From RGIG5612 sp045600845 (GTDB lineage: Bacteria; Bacillota; Clostridia; Lachnospirales; Lachnospiraceae), in assembly GCA_045600845.1 (NCBI GenBank), contig JAZRYR010000017.1:68422-132421 (forward strand): DNA of 64,000 nt, read 5' to 3'. The notes beneath the pieces are model-generated. The model searched no databases, was not told where the DNA came from, and saw nothing but the letters and a program-made list of their open reading frames with translations. The position numbers were made by a program, and so were the translations under genes. Shown one piece after another: positions 24,053 through 32,542 of the stretch (position 1 is the first letter of the stretch; each line of letters begins with the position of its first letter).

Positions 24053-26206
24053 TCATGGGGTGTATTGATAATATTGATAATTATATTGTTTTTTTCCCTT
24101 ATCGTATTCCAACAAAGCATACTGATAGGATTCACCATTATACAACTTATCTACCATGTGAATCTCTATATTGTTTCGCCTGTCTGGAAAGCTTTTGTGT
24201 TCGTGTCCAGCTAATACTATACTTTTATTATCTGGTTTCATTATTTGTTCGTTCAGTATCCTGTTGAATTCTTCTCTATCTTTCCGCTGTATTTCAGAAA
24301 GGGACTTATTTTTATGAAAGAATTCGCTATCATACTCTAGAGATAGTTCATGTTTTTCTAACAACCTATAAACCATTTCCAGCTCTTTTCGAAGAGTAGA
24401 TTCTGAAAATATTTTTGATTTCTTAGAAAAAAGTAAAATTTTCTCTTCTAATTCTTTTGCAGTATATTGCATTTTACTAAAATGAATCCATACATCGGTT
24501 ATACTCACACTATAAAGCCTTTGAAGCGCACTAGAATATTTATAATATACGCTAAAAAACTCTTTGCCCAACTCCTTGTTTTTTTTGTCTAATTCCTTTT
24601 TTATCTTAATTGCTCCATATTTATCGTCAAAATAATCAATCATATAATTTGGACTATGATGCATCATGATAATCCGATATGTTTTTTCATCAATCAATGA
24701 CTTTTTTCTGTCAAGCAATTCTTTTATTATTCTTTCTTCGCTAAAACCAACCTTATTATTTTGAAGAGCATTCGTTTGTGCAACGGAGTTAAACATGTCA
24801 ACCCTAAGGTTTAGATTTCTGTAATGTCTTATTTCATTCAGTTCATGTTCAACAAGATCATCAATTGGAACATCAAGAAATCTTGCAATAAATTCAATAT
24901 AATAAGTAAATTTAGACATTAAACTTGAAGACCGGCTTGCAGGAAAAGCAGCTTTTATCTTTCTGGACTCAGCTTCAACAACGACATCACTCATAGAAGA
25001 GTAATCATGATTACCTGGAATAATAAGAATTCTACGTCTCCAGTCATGAGGTAATATCGTTGTATTGTCACCTGCATCAATACCCCATAATCGTTTTGCA
25101 ATCAGTCTCAAAACAGATTCTGCAACCTTATAGTTTATTTCTGCTCCGGAAGCATCCTCAGAAGCATTAACAATATCTCCTGTAATTGCCAAAAGATCAA
25201 CGGAGCAGTCTGATTCAAGGAATTTGTCACTATTTATATAATCTTTAACTTCGGATTCAGTCAGTTCAGACAAATGACTATCTGAAAGATGAAGAATTGT
25301 TGGAAAGAATGTTTCTTCTTCATTAGCACCTTTTTTATTGTCGTCTTTTTCTCTGACACTTTTTATATATTCGCAATTAAATCTCAATGAAAGGAGTTTT
25401 CCATAATCCCTCTCTAAAGCATTAAATAATCGATTTCTCATGAACAAGATTTTAAGCGCAATGTCCTTCTCAATTTCTTCACCTTTTTCGACCCCGCTTA
25501 GTATCACATAAAATGCGCTTTTCTCTTCTTTTTGGGTAGGAATTTCAAATTCAAAAATCATATGATTTTTTTTGTTCTTTTCAAACCCACATGGAAATAC
25601 AGCTTGCTTATGATTATTTAACATGTCAAGAAGTAATTCATCTATCTCATCTTGTTCGTCATTTCGACTTTTAAGATCGTCATCACTCCTAAAAACAAAA
25701 CCACTACGAGATACTATACTTCCTGACTCTCCTTCTACTTTGTAAACAATATATACGGCCTCGCACTGTGTCATTTCGCGAATAGTCAGGCAAATATCCT
25801 CATACTCATAAGGCAGGGAATCATCATCTTCTTTTCCTTTTGTAAGTTGCATTAAAATAGAGTAATATCTTAAGCAACTAGAAATATCTTCAAAGCTCGA
25901 GCGATCGATTTTAAACCCAAATATCTCATTATAATATTTCAAATATCTTGATAAAGGGTTTTGAAAAAGGTACTCTTTTTCACCATTTATCGTAGCCACA
26001 CATTCGATAAGAAGTTTTTTTATCTGATTGTTCGGTTTATCTTTTAATATCTGGCGTTTTTTAAGACCTCCTTCACCACGATAGATATAGCGATAGCAAC
26101 CATCATCTAAAAATGTTCGGTTGCAAAGTTCTTCCATCATGTCATATAACATTCTTGTATTCTCAATCCAAAAGTATTGGCGTAATTCTTCTTTTCTATT
26201 TTTCAT
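24053..26206 (-). CDS. GAF-like / calcineurin-type metallophosphoesterase
   Basis: 717 residues, no signal peptide. Residues about 100-275 look like a GAF-type sensor fold (YEDICLTIREMTQCEAVYIVY, then IFEFEIPT..., ending ILFMRNRLFNALERDYGKLL). Residues 303-700 are a metallophosphoesterase with all five motifs: LHLSDSH (D309, H311), LLAITGDIV (D344), IPGNHD (399-401), MMHHSP and LAGHEH. A long helical insertion separates the last two. The catalytic residues are complete, so a phosphodiesterase or phosphatase on a nucleotide or nucleic acid is expected. Its ATG lies inside the end of the 1561-aa gene (11-base overlap), implying coupled translation and a shared complex or pathway. AT-rich codon use. 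The IS1182 end lies 72 bases beyond its stop. Confidence 0.82.
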   Translation of the reverse strand: MKNRKEELRQYFWIENTRMLYDMMEELCNRTFLDDGCYRYIYRGEGGLKKRQILKDKPNNQIKKLLIECVATINGEKEYLFQNPLSRYLKYYNEIFGFKIDRSSFEDISSCLRYYSILMQLTKGKEDDDSLPYEYEDICLTIREMTQCEAVYIVYKVEGESGSIVSRSGFVFRSDDDLKSRNDEQDEIDELLLDMLNNHKQAVFPCGFEKNKKNHMIFEFEIPTQKEEKSAFYVILSGVEKGEEIEKDIALKILFMRNRLFNALERDYGKLLSLRFNCEYIKSVREKDDNKKGANEEETFFPTILHLSDSHLSELTESEVKDYINSDKFLESDCSVDLLAITGDIVNASEDASGAEINYKVAESVLRLIAKRLWGIDAGDNTTILPHDWRRRILIIPGNHDYSSMSDVVVEAESRKIKAAFPASRSSSLMSKFTYYIEFIARFLDVPIDDLVEHELNEIRHYRNLNLRVDMFNSVAQTNALQNNKVGFSEERIIKELLDRKKSLIDEKTYRIIMMHHSPNYMIDYFDDKYGAIKIKKELDKKNKELGKEFFSVYYKYSSALQRLYSVSITDVWIHFSKMQYTAKELEEKILLFSKKSKIFSESTLRKELEMVYRLLEKHELSLEYDSEFFHKNKSLSEIQRKDREEFNRILNEQIMKPDNKSIVLAGHEHKSFPDRRNNIEIHMVDKLYNGESYQYALLEYDKGKKQYNYQYYQYTP

Positions 26207-29200
26207 TTACGGTCTCCTCTACCATACTTTTGTAGCTGTCTTTCAGCATCAAACACATTGCATCATCATCTTCTGTCATTGTAGCCATTTTTACCGAAGC
26301 AAGATATTCTATGAAAACTTTATCCATCTCACCTTTGTCGTAGTTTTTATCATATATTTTGTCGTAGTTTTTATCATATATATCGAAAATATCCATAACT
26401 CGATTTACTATTTCTTTTTTTATAATAAAATCCGAGTGTAAAATCGCAAGTCGATGAATAACTGTTTTAAAAGTTTCCAGGCGTAGTCGACTTTGTTTTT
26501 CAAAATCTGATTGTTCCAAATCTATTATAGCTTTCAAATTTAGATGTTTCGCCATTTCTTTAAACTCTTCGGGATAAAGATTAAACAGCTCAACCCATCT
26601 AGCTTTATTATTCAAAACAGATTCTTTGCCGCTATTATCTTTCGTTTCAATCAAATTGTTAATTGGGTCATTCCAAATCATCAAGATAAAAATACAATGT
26701 AAAATCTGGTAAATGGATTCAAGTACATAATAATTTCGAGATAAATATTGTCTGGAAATAGATTTAATATATGAGTTTAATTTCATAATTTTATCGTATT
26801 CCGTATCATTTTTATCTACAGTAAGCGCGCCATAAAGCATTTTCATAATTTCTCGTGTTATGTTGCTTCTGATTTTTTCTATCTCACAATCAATTTTTCT
26901 GGAATTTGGATCTAATTGACATTCTTGATTGTATATAAGTTTTCGATATGCTTCATCCGTCGTCTTGAGGCGTAGATAATTATCTTTTGCAAATAGCATT
27001 GCAATAATATTTTCCTTTTGTTCTTTTTCTCCTTTAATTCTAAGTTTTCTCTTGAGGGCAGAACTTCCAAAATTACGATAATTCAAATACATCTCTTCAT
27101 AGGTACTATTTTTTCCTATTTCTATTTGAGCTTTCAACAATCTATCGTACTCGTCCAAGGAGACTAAGTCCTGTTTTTTTGCATGGCCAGAAAAGTATTT
27201 AATCAATTCTGATGTTGTACTTCTTTTCCGAAGGAGTTCATATCTATCACGAACGCGACAACCCGGGCAAGTACCGGACTCCATATTGTAGGAAGGAATT
27301 GCAAGATTAATAAATCCCAACCAATCTTCAGCTGGATTATCAACCCATTGATATGCTGTTTCATATGAACTACGATTGACCAACAAAAACACTTTGGTAA
27401 ATACATACGGTCTATTATCAACTTGATTTTTCAGTGCATTGACTTCCTTAGATAACATAAGCGCAAATTTAGCTGCTCGACTAATTGTTTCTCCTGTATA
27501 AATCAAATCATCAACATAATACACATTTACTTTTGAATATGAGTCTTTTATTCTCTTAATTTCCTCAGGAATAAAATCAAATCGTGTCCGAACCTGCTCC
27601 TTCGCCGTACTTCGAATATCGATATGAATTAAATGAAAATTATTTTTAAATACATTATCCAAAACCAATTTTAAAAATGCCGCATTGCTTTCTGATAAAG
27701 GAGCAAATACAAGATTATACGCATCTTCTTCTATGTTTTTGCTTACACCGTTTAACCATTTAATAATCTGTTTTTCTCTTTTTTCTGTTATGAGTTTAAA
27801 ATCGAAATAAAATTGATGGTGATTTTTTCTTTGTTGGATATGTCCATATCTAAAATAGGAGAACGGCCGTTCATTATTATCATAACCTGGATCTAACCAT
27901 CTAATTTTATTACGGCGATTATAGTATTGTAATACATTTTTAGACATTTTCGTTTGAACAACTGCCTCAAAAAGAGTAGAGGTTTTATCCGTATGGGACA
28001 ATGGGCGTGTCATAAATTCTTCATCTACAGATATCTCATTAGCATCATACCATTTAGCCCTTGCTGCAAGACAATACCTAACCTCTGTTTCTCCCATCTT
28101 ATCTCCAGCGAATTCTTTCATAAGAATCGCTTTTTTCCAAATATCTGCTTTTGATTCCGGAAGCGATACTTTTTGAATATATTTTTGGAATATTTCTGAT
28201 TTATTTCCTGTTTCTCCACTACAATAATCATCACCTACAGCAATTATGGAATAATTACGTACAAAATTGATTTTATCTTTATTTACTTTATCTTCTAAGC
28301 CTCGCTTAAAAGAACTATGTTCTTTATATATTGTTGACATTGTTGTTCCAATTGGAATAATCGTAAAAACGTTAATCTGTTTTTCTCCAGAAATAGAGTC
28401 AGGCACATCCATTTTAGGAAATGTGCCTTTGACTTGAGTGTCAACGGCCACAATGAAATTTTTCATAGACAATTCGTATGCTTTTAAAAGGTTCCCGATT
28501 TCTTGAACAAGAACAGACGAGTAATTTTCATAACCAATAATATAAATATATGAGTCTTTTATTTTATCGTAATCAGAAATAATGTCCTGCGCGATAAGAT
28601 ATGCAAATCGTCTTATATTTCCAATACTGTGGAACAATAACTCCGCCTCATAGAACTGGTCAATGCGAATCTTAGAACCAAGTCTAATTCGAACATCTGT
28701 CATTTTGCAGCCTAAATTATCCCCCCATATAGGTGTTTCCAAACAATTTTGCATATGAGAAAGGAACATACTAGATTTATTATCAGAGAGCGGAATCAGT
28801 TCAAATGGGAAGAGTGAAACTGCAAGATCTTCGTTCTCAGTTTCGGCACTGTCAATCGTAAAATAATTAAGTAATGAAACAAACTCTAATGCACTTTCCG
28901 CATTATAATATACAAATTTATCCGCTGTATCACGAGCTGTTTTAAGATTTTTTCCAGCAAGAATAAAATTGATTTCTGTCAGTGAGTTTTGAGTATTATT
29001 CGATTGTTTTTTACTAGAACAAAGAGCTATCTGTACTTTGTCCATGTACTCATTTGTGTTTTCTTTTAAGTAAAAGATAGAAAAGATACGTACAAATTCA
29101 TATATCAAGTCTCTTTGGTCTTTAAAATCTATCGCTATTCTAATTTTGAATGTCTTTTCATGTTTTTTATAAATATACAAAAATAAAGCTTTTGCTAATA

Positions 29201-30881
29201 TTTCTATATCCGCATGAGCATGTAAAATATTTTGAGTAAGAGTAATATAATTTGGCAAATTTCTTTTTATTTCATACTCTCCTTGGAATTCTTCAAACTT
29301 GGCTTCAAGGATTCTAACCGAGTCCAGTATATCTTGACCTTCTTGTAATAGTTCTCCTAATCTAATTTCGATTTTATTATAAATAATTCCATTTTTAGCA
29401 TTTTTATATACATCTTCAATATTCTCAAAATATGGAGTATTTATTGTTACTTTTTGCTTTGTTTTTTTTGCTTTGTTTGTTTGTCCCGTTTTACTGTAAC
29501 TGATAGGGAAAAGAATATTATATTCGGTGGAATAGACAAAATTATTCGTTGGTAAATCTATTTCATACGTTCCATACCCATTATAATAATAAACACTTTC
29601 CCCAGTCCTAAACTTAGGTGAATATACCCATAAGATTCCATCATTGTTTCTAACATGTTTCTGTAACCATCGTAAACCATAATGTTTTATATAATACTGT
29701 TCTTTCCCACGTCCATCTTTATATTTTTTTTCTTCTAATTTGAATATGTCCCCTATGCTAGTTGGAACTTCAAGTAATTCTGTTTGATCCCTTTTGATTG
29801 CATCTAATATTCCCGATCCTTCGCCTTCTGCATAAAGAGCATCGTCCATGACAAATACTTCCAAAAAGTCCGCATACTTTTTTGTTCCATTACTGTTTTC
29901 GATATTGAAAATATTATCGCTTTCGTCTTTATGTTTATATATATATTGATCCCATAGTCTTTTCCTTGTTAATGAATTTTCAACGAGTTTACTCATCGTT
30001 ACATCGATATTGGCTTTATGAAATCTCATTCCAAAAAATGCTATTTTTCCTTGAGAATGCTCATGAGCATTCTCAATAAGTTGCCAAATGCCCTCACCAT
30101 ATGACTTTGAATTCATTATCATTCTATTTAAAAAATCGAAGTTCCATTTATTGTTTTGTTGGACAGACTGAAAGCTTCGTCTGATAAAGGCTCTAAGTAA
30201 AAAGAAAAAAAAGATTATTGAAAGTATATCTTTTTCTGAAAAGTTTTTTAGATTTTCAACTGCAAATATTTTTTTGTTCTCTTCCCAAAATTTTCTTTTA
30301 TCCTCTGCTACTGTTAGCAACTGTAATCTAGCCGAAAAATCTTTAAAAGATGTTCCCTCTGTATCATCTTTTAAATCATATAAAAAAGAGCATAATGTTT
30401 CAAATAGCCGCTTTTTATTATGTAAATCAGGCAAAAGTAACGTATCCCGAATATAAATATCACAAAGTTTGCCAAAAACCGCTCCGTCAGGAGTGCTGCC
30501 ATATGGGATAATTAACATTGGGAAAATATCACTAGCATTGTCGTCCTCATCCTTTTTTTCATTTTCAGGAGCAGCGAGAGCTATGTACGGATCCTGGGAT
30601 AAAAATTGATATCTGCGATACTCAAAACTTTTTTTTGCTCTTTCTAAATCATTTTTATCTAATCCCTTTGGCGCAACATATGTCCTTAAATTTACTTTTT
30701 TCCCTTTGTCAAGAAGATAATTACGCAACGGATAATAATATCTAAGTACACATACATCTGTGTCTGTACAATCTACATTAAAGAAAAAACTATTTGTTTT
30801 ATTTTGTTTTTCTTCATCTTTTACAAACTCGTTATAAACTCGAATCCATTCCACTCGTGTATTTTTTAACTTAATATCCAT
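26196..30881 (-). CDS. 1561-aa GHKL ATPase / phosphoribosyltransferase protein
   Basis: Very large cytosolic protein; start at 30881 with AAGGAGG eight bases upstream. A GHKL (histidine-kinase/Hsp90-type) ATP site is visible at about 265-455: N-box IWQLIENAHEHS, an altered G1 motif (FVMDDALYAEGEGSGI, with D-D-A in place of D-x-G), HYGLRWLQKHV, and GTYEIDLP. A type I phosphoribosyltransferase PRPP loop lies at about 1118-1132 (VYYVDDLIYTGETI), followed about 80 residues later by CPGCRVRDRYE. The roughly 650 residues between and 350 after are helical and unassigned. Near the C-terminus is a short duplication (IYDKNYDK twice). Promoter: TATAAT about 75 bases upstream, -35 weak. It is coupled to the metallophosphoesterase gene. 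I do not recognise the protein as a named defence system. Confidence 0.75.
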   Translation of the reverse strand: MDIKLKNTRVEWIRVYNEFVKDEEKQNKTNSFFFNVDCTDTDVCVLRYYYPLRNYLLDKGKKVNLRTYVAPKGLDKNDLERAKKSFEYRRYQFLSQDPYIALAAPENEKKDEDDNASDIFPMLIIPYGSTPDGAVFGKLCDIYIRDTLLLPDLHNKKRLFETLCSFLYDLKDDTEGTSFKDFSARLQLLTVAEDKRKFWEENKKIFAVENLKNFSEKDILSIIFFFFLLRAFIRRSFQSVQQNNKWNFDFLNRMIMNSKSYGEGIWQLIENAHEHSQGKIAFFGMRFHKANIDVTMSKLVENSLTRKRLWDQYIYKHKDESDNIFNIENSNGTKKYADFLEVFVMDDALYAEGEGSGILDAIKRDQTELLEVPTSIGDIFKLEEKKYKDGRGKEQYYIKHYGLRWLQKHVRNNDGILWVYSPKFRTGESVYYYNGYGTYEIDLPTNNFVYSTEYNILFPISYSKTGQTNKAKKTKQKVTINTPYFENIEDVYKNAKNGIIYNKIEIRLGELLQEGQDILDSVRILEAKFEEFQGEYEIKRNLPNYITLTQNILHAHADIEILAKALFLYIYKKHEKTFKIRIAIDFKDQRDLIYEFVRIFSIFYLKENTNEYMDKVQIALCSSKKQSNNTQNSLTEINFILAGKNLKTARDTADKFVYYNAESALEFVSLLNYFTIDSAETENEDLAVSLFPFELIPLSDNKSSMFLSHMQNCLETPIWGDNLGCKMTDVRIRLGSKIRIDQFYEAELLFHSIGNIRRFAYLIAQDIISDYDKIKDSYIYIIGYENYSSVLVQEIGNLLKAYELSMKNFIVAVDTQVKGTFPKMDVPDSISGEKQINVFTIIPIGTTMSTIYKEHSSFKRGLEDKVNKDKINFVRNYSIIAVGDDYCSGETGNKSEIFQKYIQKVSLPESKADIWKKAILMKEFAGDKMGETEVRYCLAARAKWYDANEISVDEEFMTRPLSHTDKTSTLFEAVVQTKMSKNVLQYYNRRNKIRWLDPGYDNNERPFSYFRYGHIQQRKNHHQFYFDFKLITEKREKQIIKWLNGVSKNIEEDAYNLVFAPLSESNAAFLKLVLDNVFKNNFHLIHIDIRSTAKEQVRTRFDFIPEEIKRIKDSYSKVNVYYVDDLIYTGETISRAAKFALMLSKEVNALKNQVDNRPYVFTKVFLLVNRSSYETAYQWVDNPAEDWLGFINLAIPSYNMESGTCPGCRVRDRYELLRKRSTTSELIKYFSGHAKKQDLVSLDEYDRLLKAQIEIGKNSTYEEMYLNYRNFGSSALKRKLRIKGEKEQKENIIAMLFAKDNYLRLKTTDEAYRKLIYNQECQLDPNSRKIDCEIEKIRSNITREIMKMLYGALTVDKNDTEYDKIMKLNSYIKSISRQYLSRNYYVLESIYQILHCIFILMIWNDPINNLIETKDNSGKESVLNNKARWVELFNLYPEEFKEMAKHLNLKAIIDLEQSDFEKQSRLRLETFKTVIHRLAILHSDFIIKKEIVNRVMDIFDIYDKNYDKIYDKNYDKGEMDKVFIEYLASVKMATMTEDDDAMCLMLKDSYKSMVEETVNEK

Positions 30882-31017
30882 TCTTCAATGCCTCCTTATC
30901 GGCAAGTCATTACTTTTACACTTTGTGAAAATTATATAATATTTAATTTTGATATTGATAAAAACATTATTTAAAAAATATAAAGATTTTTATTATCTGT
31001 TATCTATTTCTACCAAT

Positions 31018-31047
31018 AAAAAAGACCTGTCTATGACAGTCTTTTTT
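31018..31047. terminator. Bidirectional terminator separating two island operons
   Basis: AAAAAAGA-(C)-CTGTC / GACAG-TCTTTTTT hairpin with a TAT loop. It has A- and T-tracts on the two sides, so it works in either direction. It lies between the Nudix-SIR2 stop and the start of the 1561-aa gene. Confidence 0.8.
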
Positions 31048-31166
31048 AATACCAGATTATGCGAAATCATTAATAATATCAAATTACTCTAAATCATGTT
31101 TTCAAGACTAGAGCTTTGATTTTTCATATTATTATCTCATCCAACAGAACATATTTTGTTATCTCC

Positions 31167-32534
31167 TTAGCATCTCTTTGGAACAAAATCAAGCGCATCA
31201 AGATATGCTTGTTTGAAATTTTTGTCTCTTACCTCACAAGAAATATACTCAATATGCATATATTTAAACATGGCTTCTTGTTGTTTTCGATAATCTTCTT
31301 CGTAAGAATAACCATCCGATGTGATTTTTGTCGGATGAACATCCAAATAAACTATTCTATTTTTTATTAAATCTTTTGCGCTGTTAATATTGGCAAAATA
31401 CAAATATGCTCTGTAACAAAGTAACCACCATAAATCAACTTCTGCACTTGTTAATCCTAATCCCATAATATAGACATCAGAATCAAAAAACTTTGTCTCA
31501 TATTCATTCGGAAAACTTTGTCCGAGAGCAGTTTTGTCTTTCAAATATTTAATAATACGAATATCATCCTTATTTCCAATTATCCTGTTTCGAAGTTGAT
31601 TAACAATCCTCATATAATGTTCATATCCCAAACAAATGGAACTAGGAATTGAATCAATCCCATGGACATGATAAAAATTAGTCTTTTTATTTTTGGTTCC
31701 TAAACGTCTTGTCTTACTTAAAAAATACTCCTCATTTTCTTTTTTTGTTCGGAAATTATCTGAGTATTCTGCGTTAGTTCCTTTGGAAATAAAAACTTTT
31801 TCTAACAGGCAATCATAATTTGTTGTTAATACATTGTTTGGACAGATTTCTCTCAAACGTGCCGCTATTTCTTTATCAATCTTTTTATCCGAACGGTTAA
31901 TACTTTCATTTAATCTCTTTGATATTACATTCTTTATTTCGTTATAGGTAGCCGCTGCATATTTTCCTTCGGCCTCATTATAAAAGTTTACTATATATTC
32001 AAACTTCAACGGATAAGACATATTTTGAATATCTACAAAGTCTTTATTGTCTTCTATTGGCGTCTTAATTAAAGAATCCCATGTTGGAAAATCCGGATCT
32101 TCCAATCTATTAAATCCATTTCCTATTAACAATGAAATCTCTCTTTTTTTCATTCCCTCTTTTATTTTCTCAACCAACCCTTTATCTGCCGGCAACCATG
32201 CAACACTATCAATGGTTTCCATTGTTAGCCATTTTGCATCTTCAGCCTCTTTAAGGACTAAGTCTCCGTGAACTATTGTGCACCAAAAGCAATCCATGGA
32301 AAGATGAAATGTTGGGTAATCGTATTCAACTGTATCAATCAATTCGCCTACAGATATTTCTGTTTCTAATTCTTCTTGAATTTCTCTTACTAAAGCTTCC
32401 TGTGGAGTCTCTCCCGGTTCAATTTTTCCACCAGGAAATTCCCATCCGCCCTTAAATTCTCCATATCCTCTAGCAGTTGCAAAAATACGATTTTCGTCCG
32501 TTATTACTGCTGCCACAACTCTAATTGTTTTCAT
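31167..32534 (-). CDS. Nudix-SIR2 fusion protein
   Basis: 455 residues. Residues 1-128 are a MutT-like Nudix hydrolase with an intact box (GGKIEPGETPQEALVRE..EEL, 35-57). A short linker (GMKKREIS) follows. Residues 132-455 form a SIR2-type NAD-binding domain: LLIGNGFNRLEDPDFPTWDSL, VLTTNYDCLLEKVF, FYHVHGIDS (the His of SIR2), and VYIMGLGLTSAEVDLWWLL. SIR2 domains in immunity systems degrade NAD+; the Nudix half could act on ADP-ribose or modified nucleotides. Start at 32534, eight bases after the helicase stop: one operon. A single uninterrupted frame makes this a true fusion. Catalysis is inferred. Confidence 0.82.
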   Translation of the reverse strand: MKTIRVVAAVITDENRIFATARGYGEFKGGWEFPGGKIEPGETPQEALVREIQEELETEISVGELIDTVEYDYPTFHLSMDCFWCTIVHGDLVLKEAEDAKWLTMETIDSVAWLPADKGLVEKIKEGMKKREISLLIGNGFNRLEDPDFPTWDSLIKTPIEDNKDFVDIQNMSYPLKFEYIVNFYNEAEGKYAAATYNEIKNVISKRLNESINRSDKKIDKEIAARLREICPNNVLTTNYDCLLEKVFISKGTNAEYSDNFRTKKENEEYFLSKTRRLGTKNKKTNFYHVHGIDSIPSSICLGYEHYMRIVNQLRNRIIGNKDDIRIIKYLKDKTALGQSFPNEYETKFFDSDVYIMGLGLTSAEVDLWWLLCYRAYLYFANINSAKDLIKNRIVYLDVHPTKITSDGYSYEEDYRKQQEAMFKYMHIEYISCEVRDKNFKQAYLDALDFVPKRC

Positions 32535-32542
32535 CTATTCAC

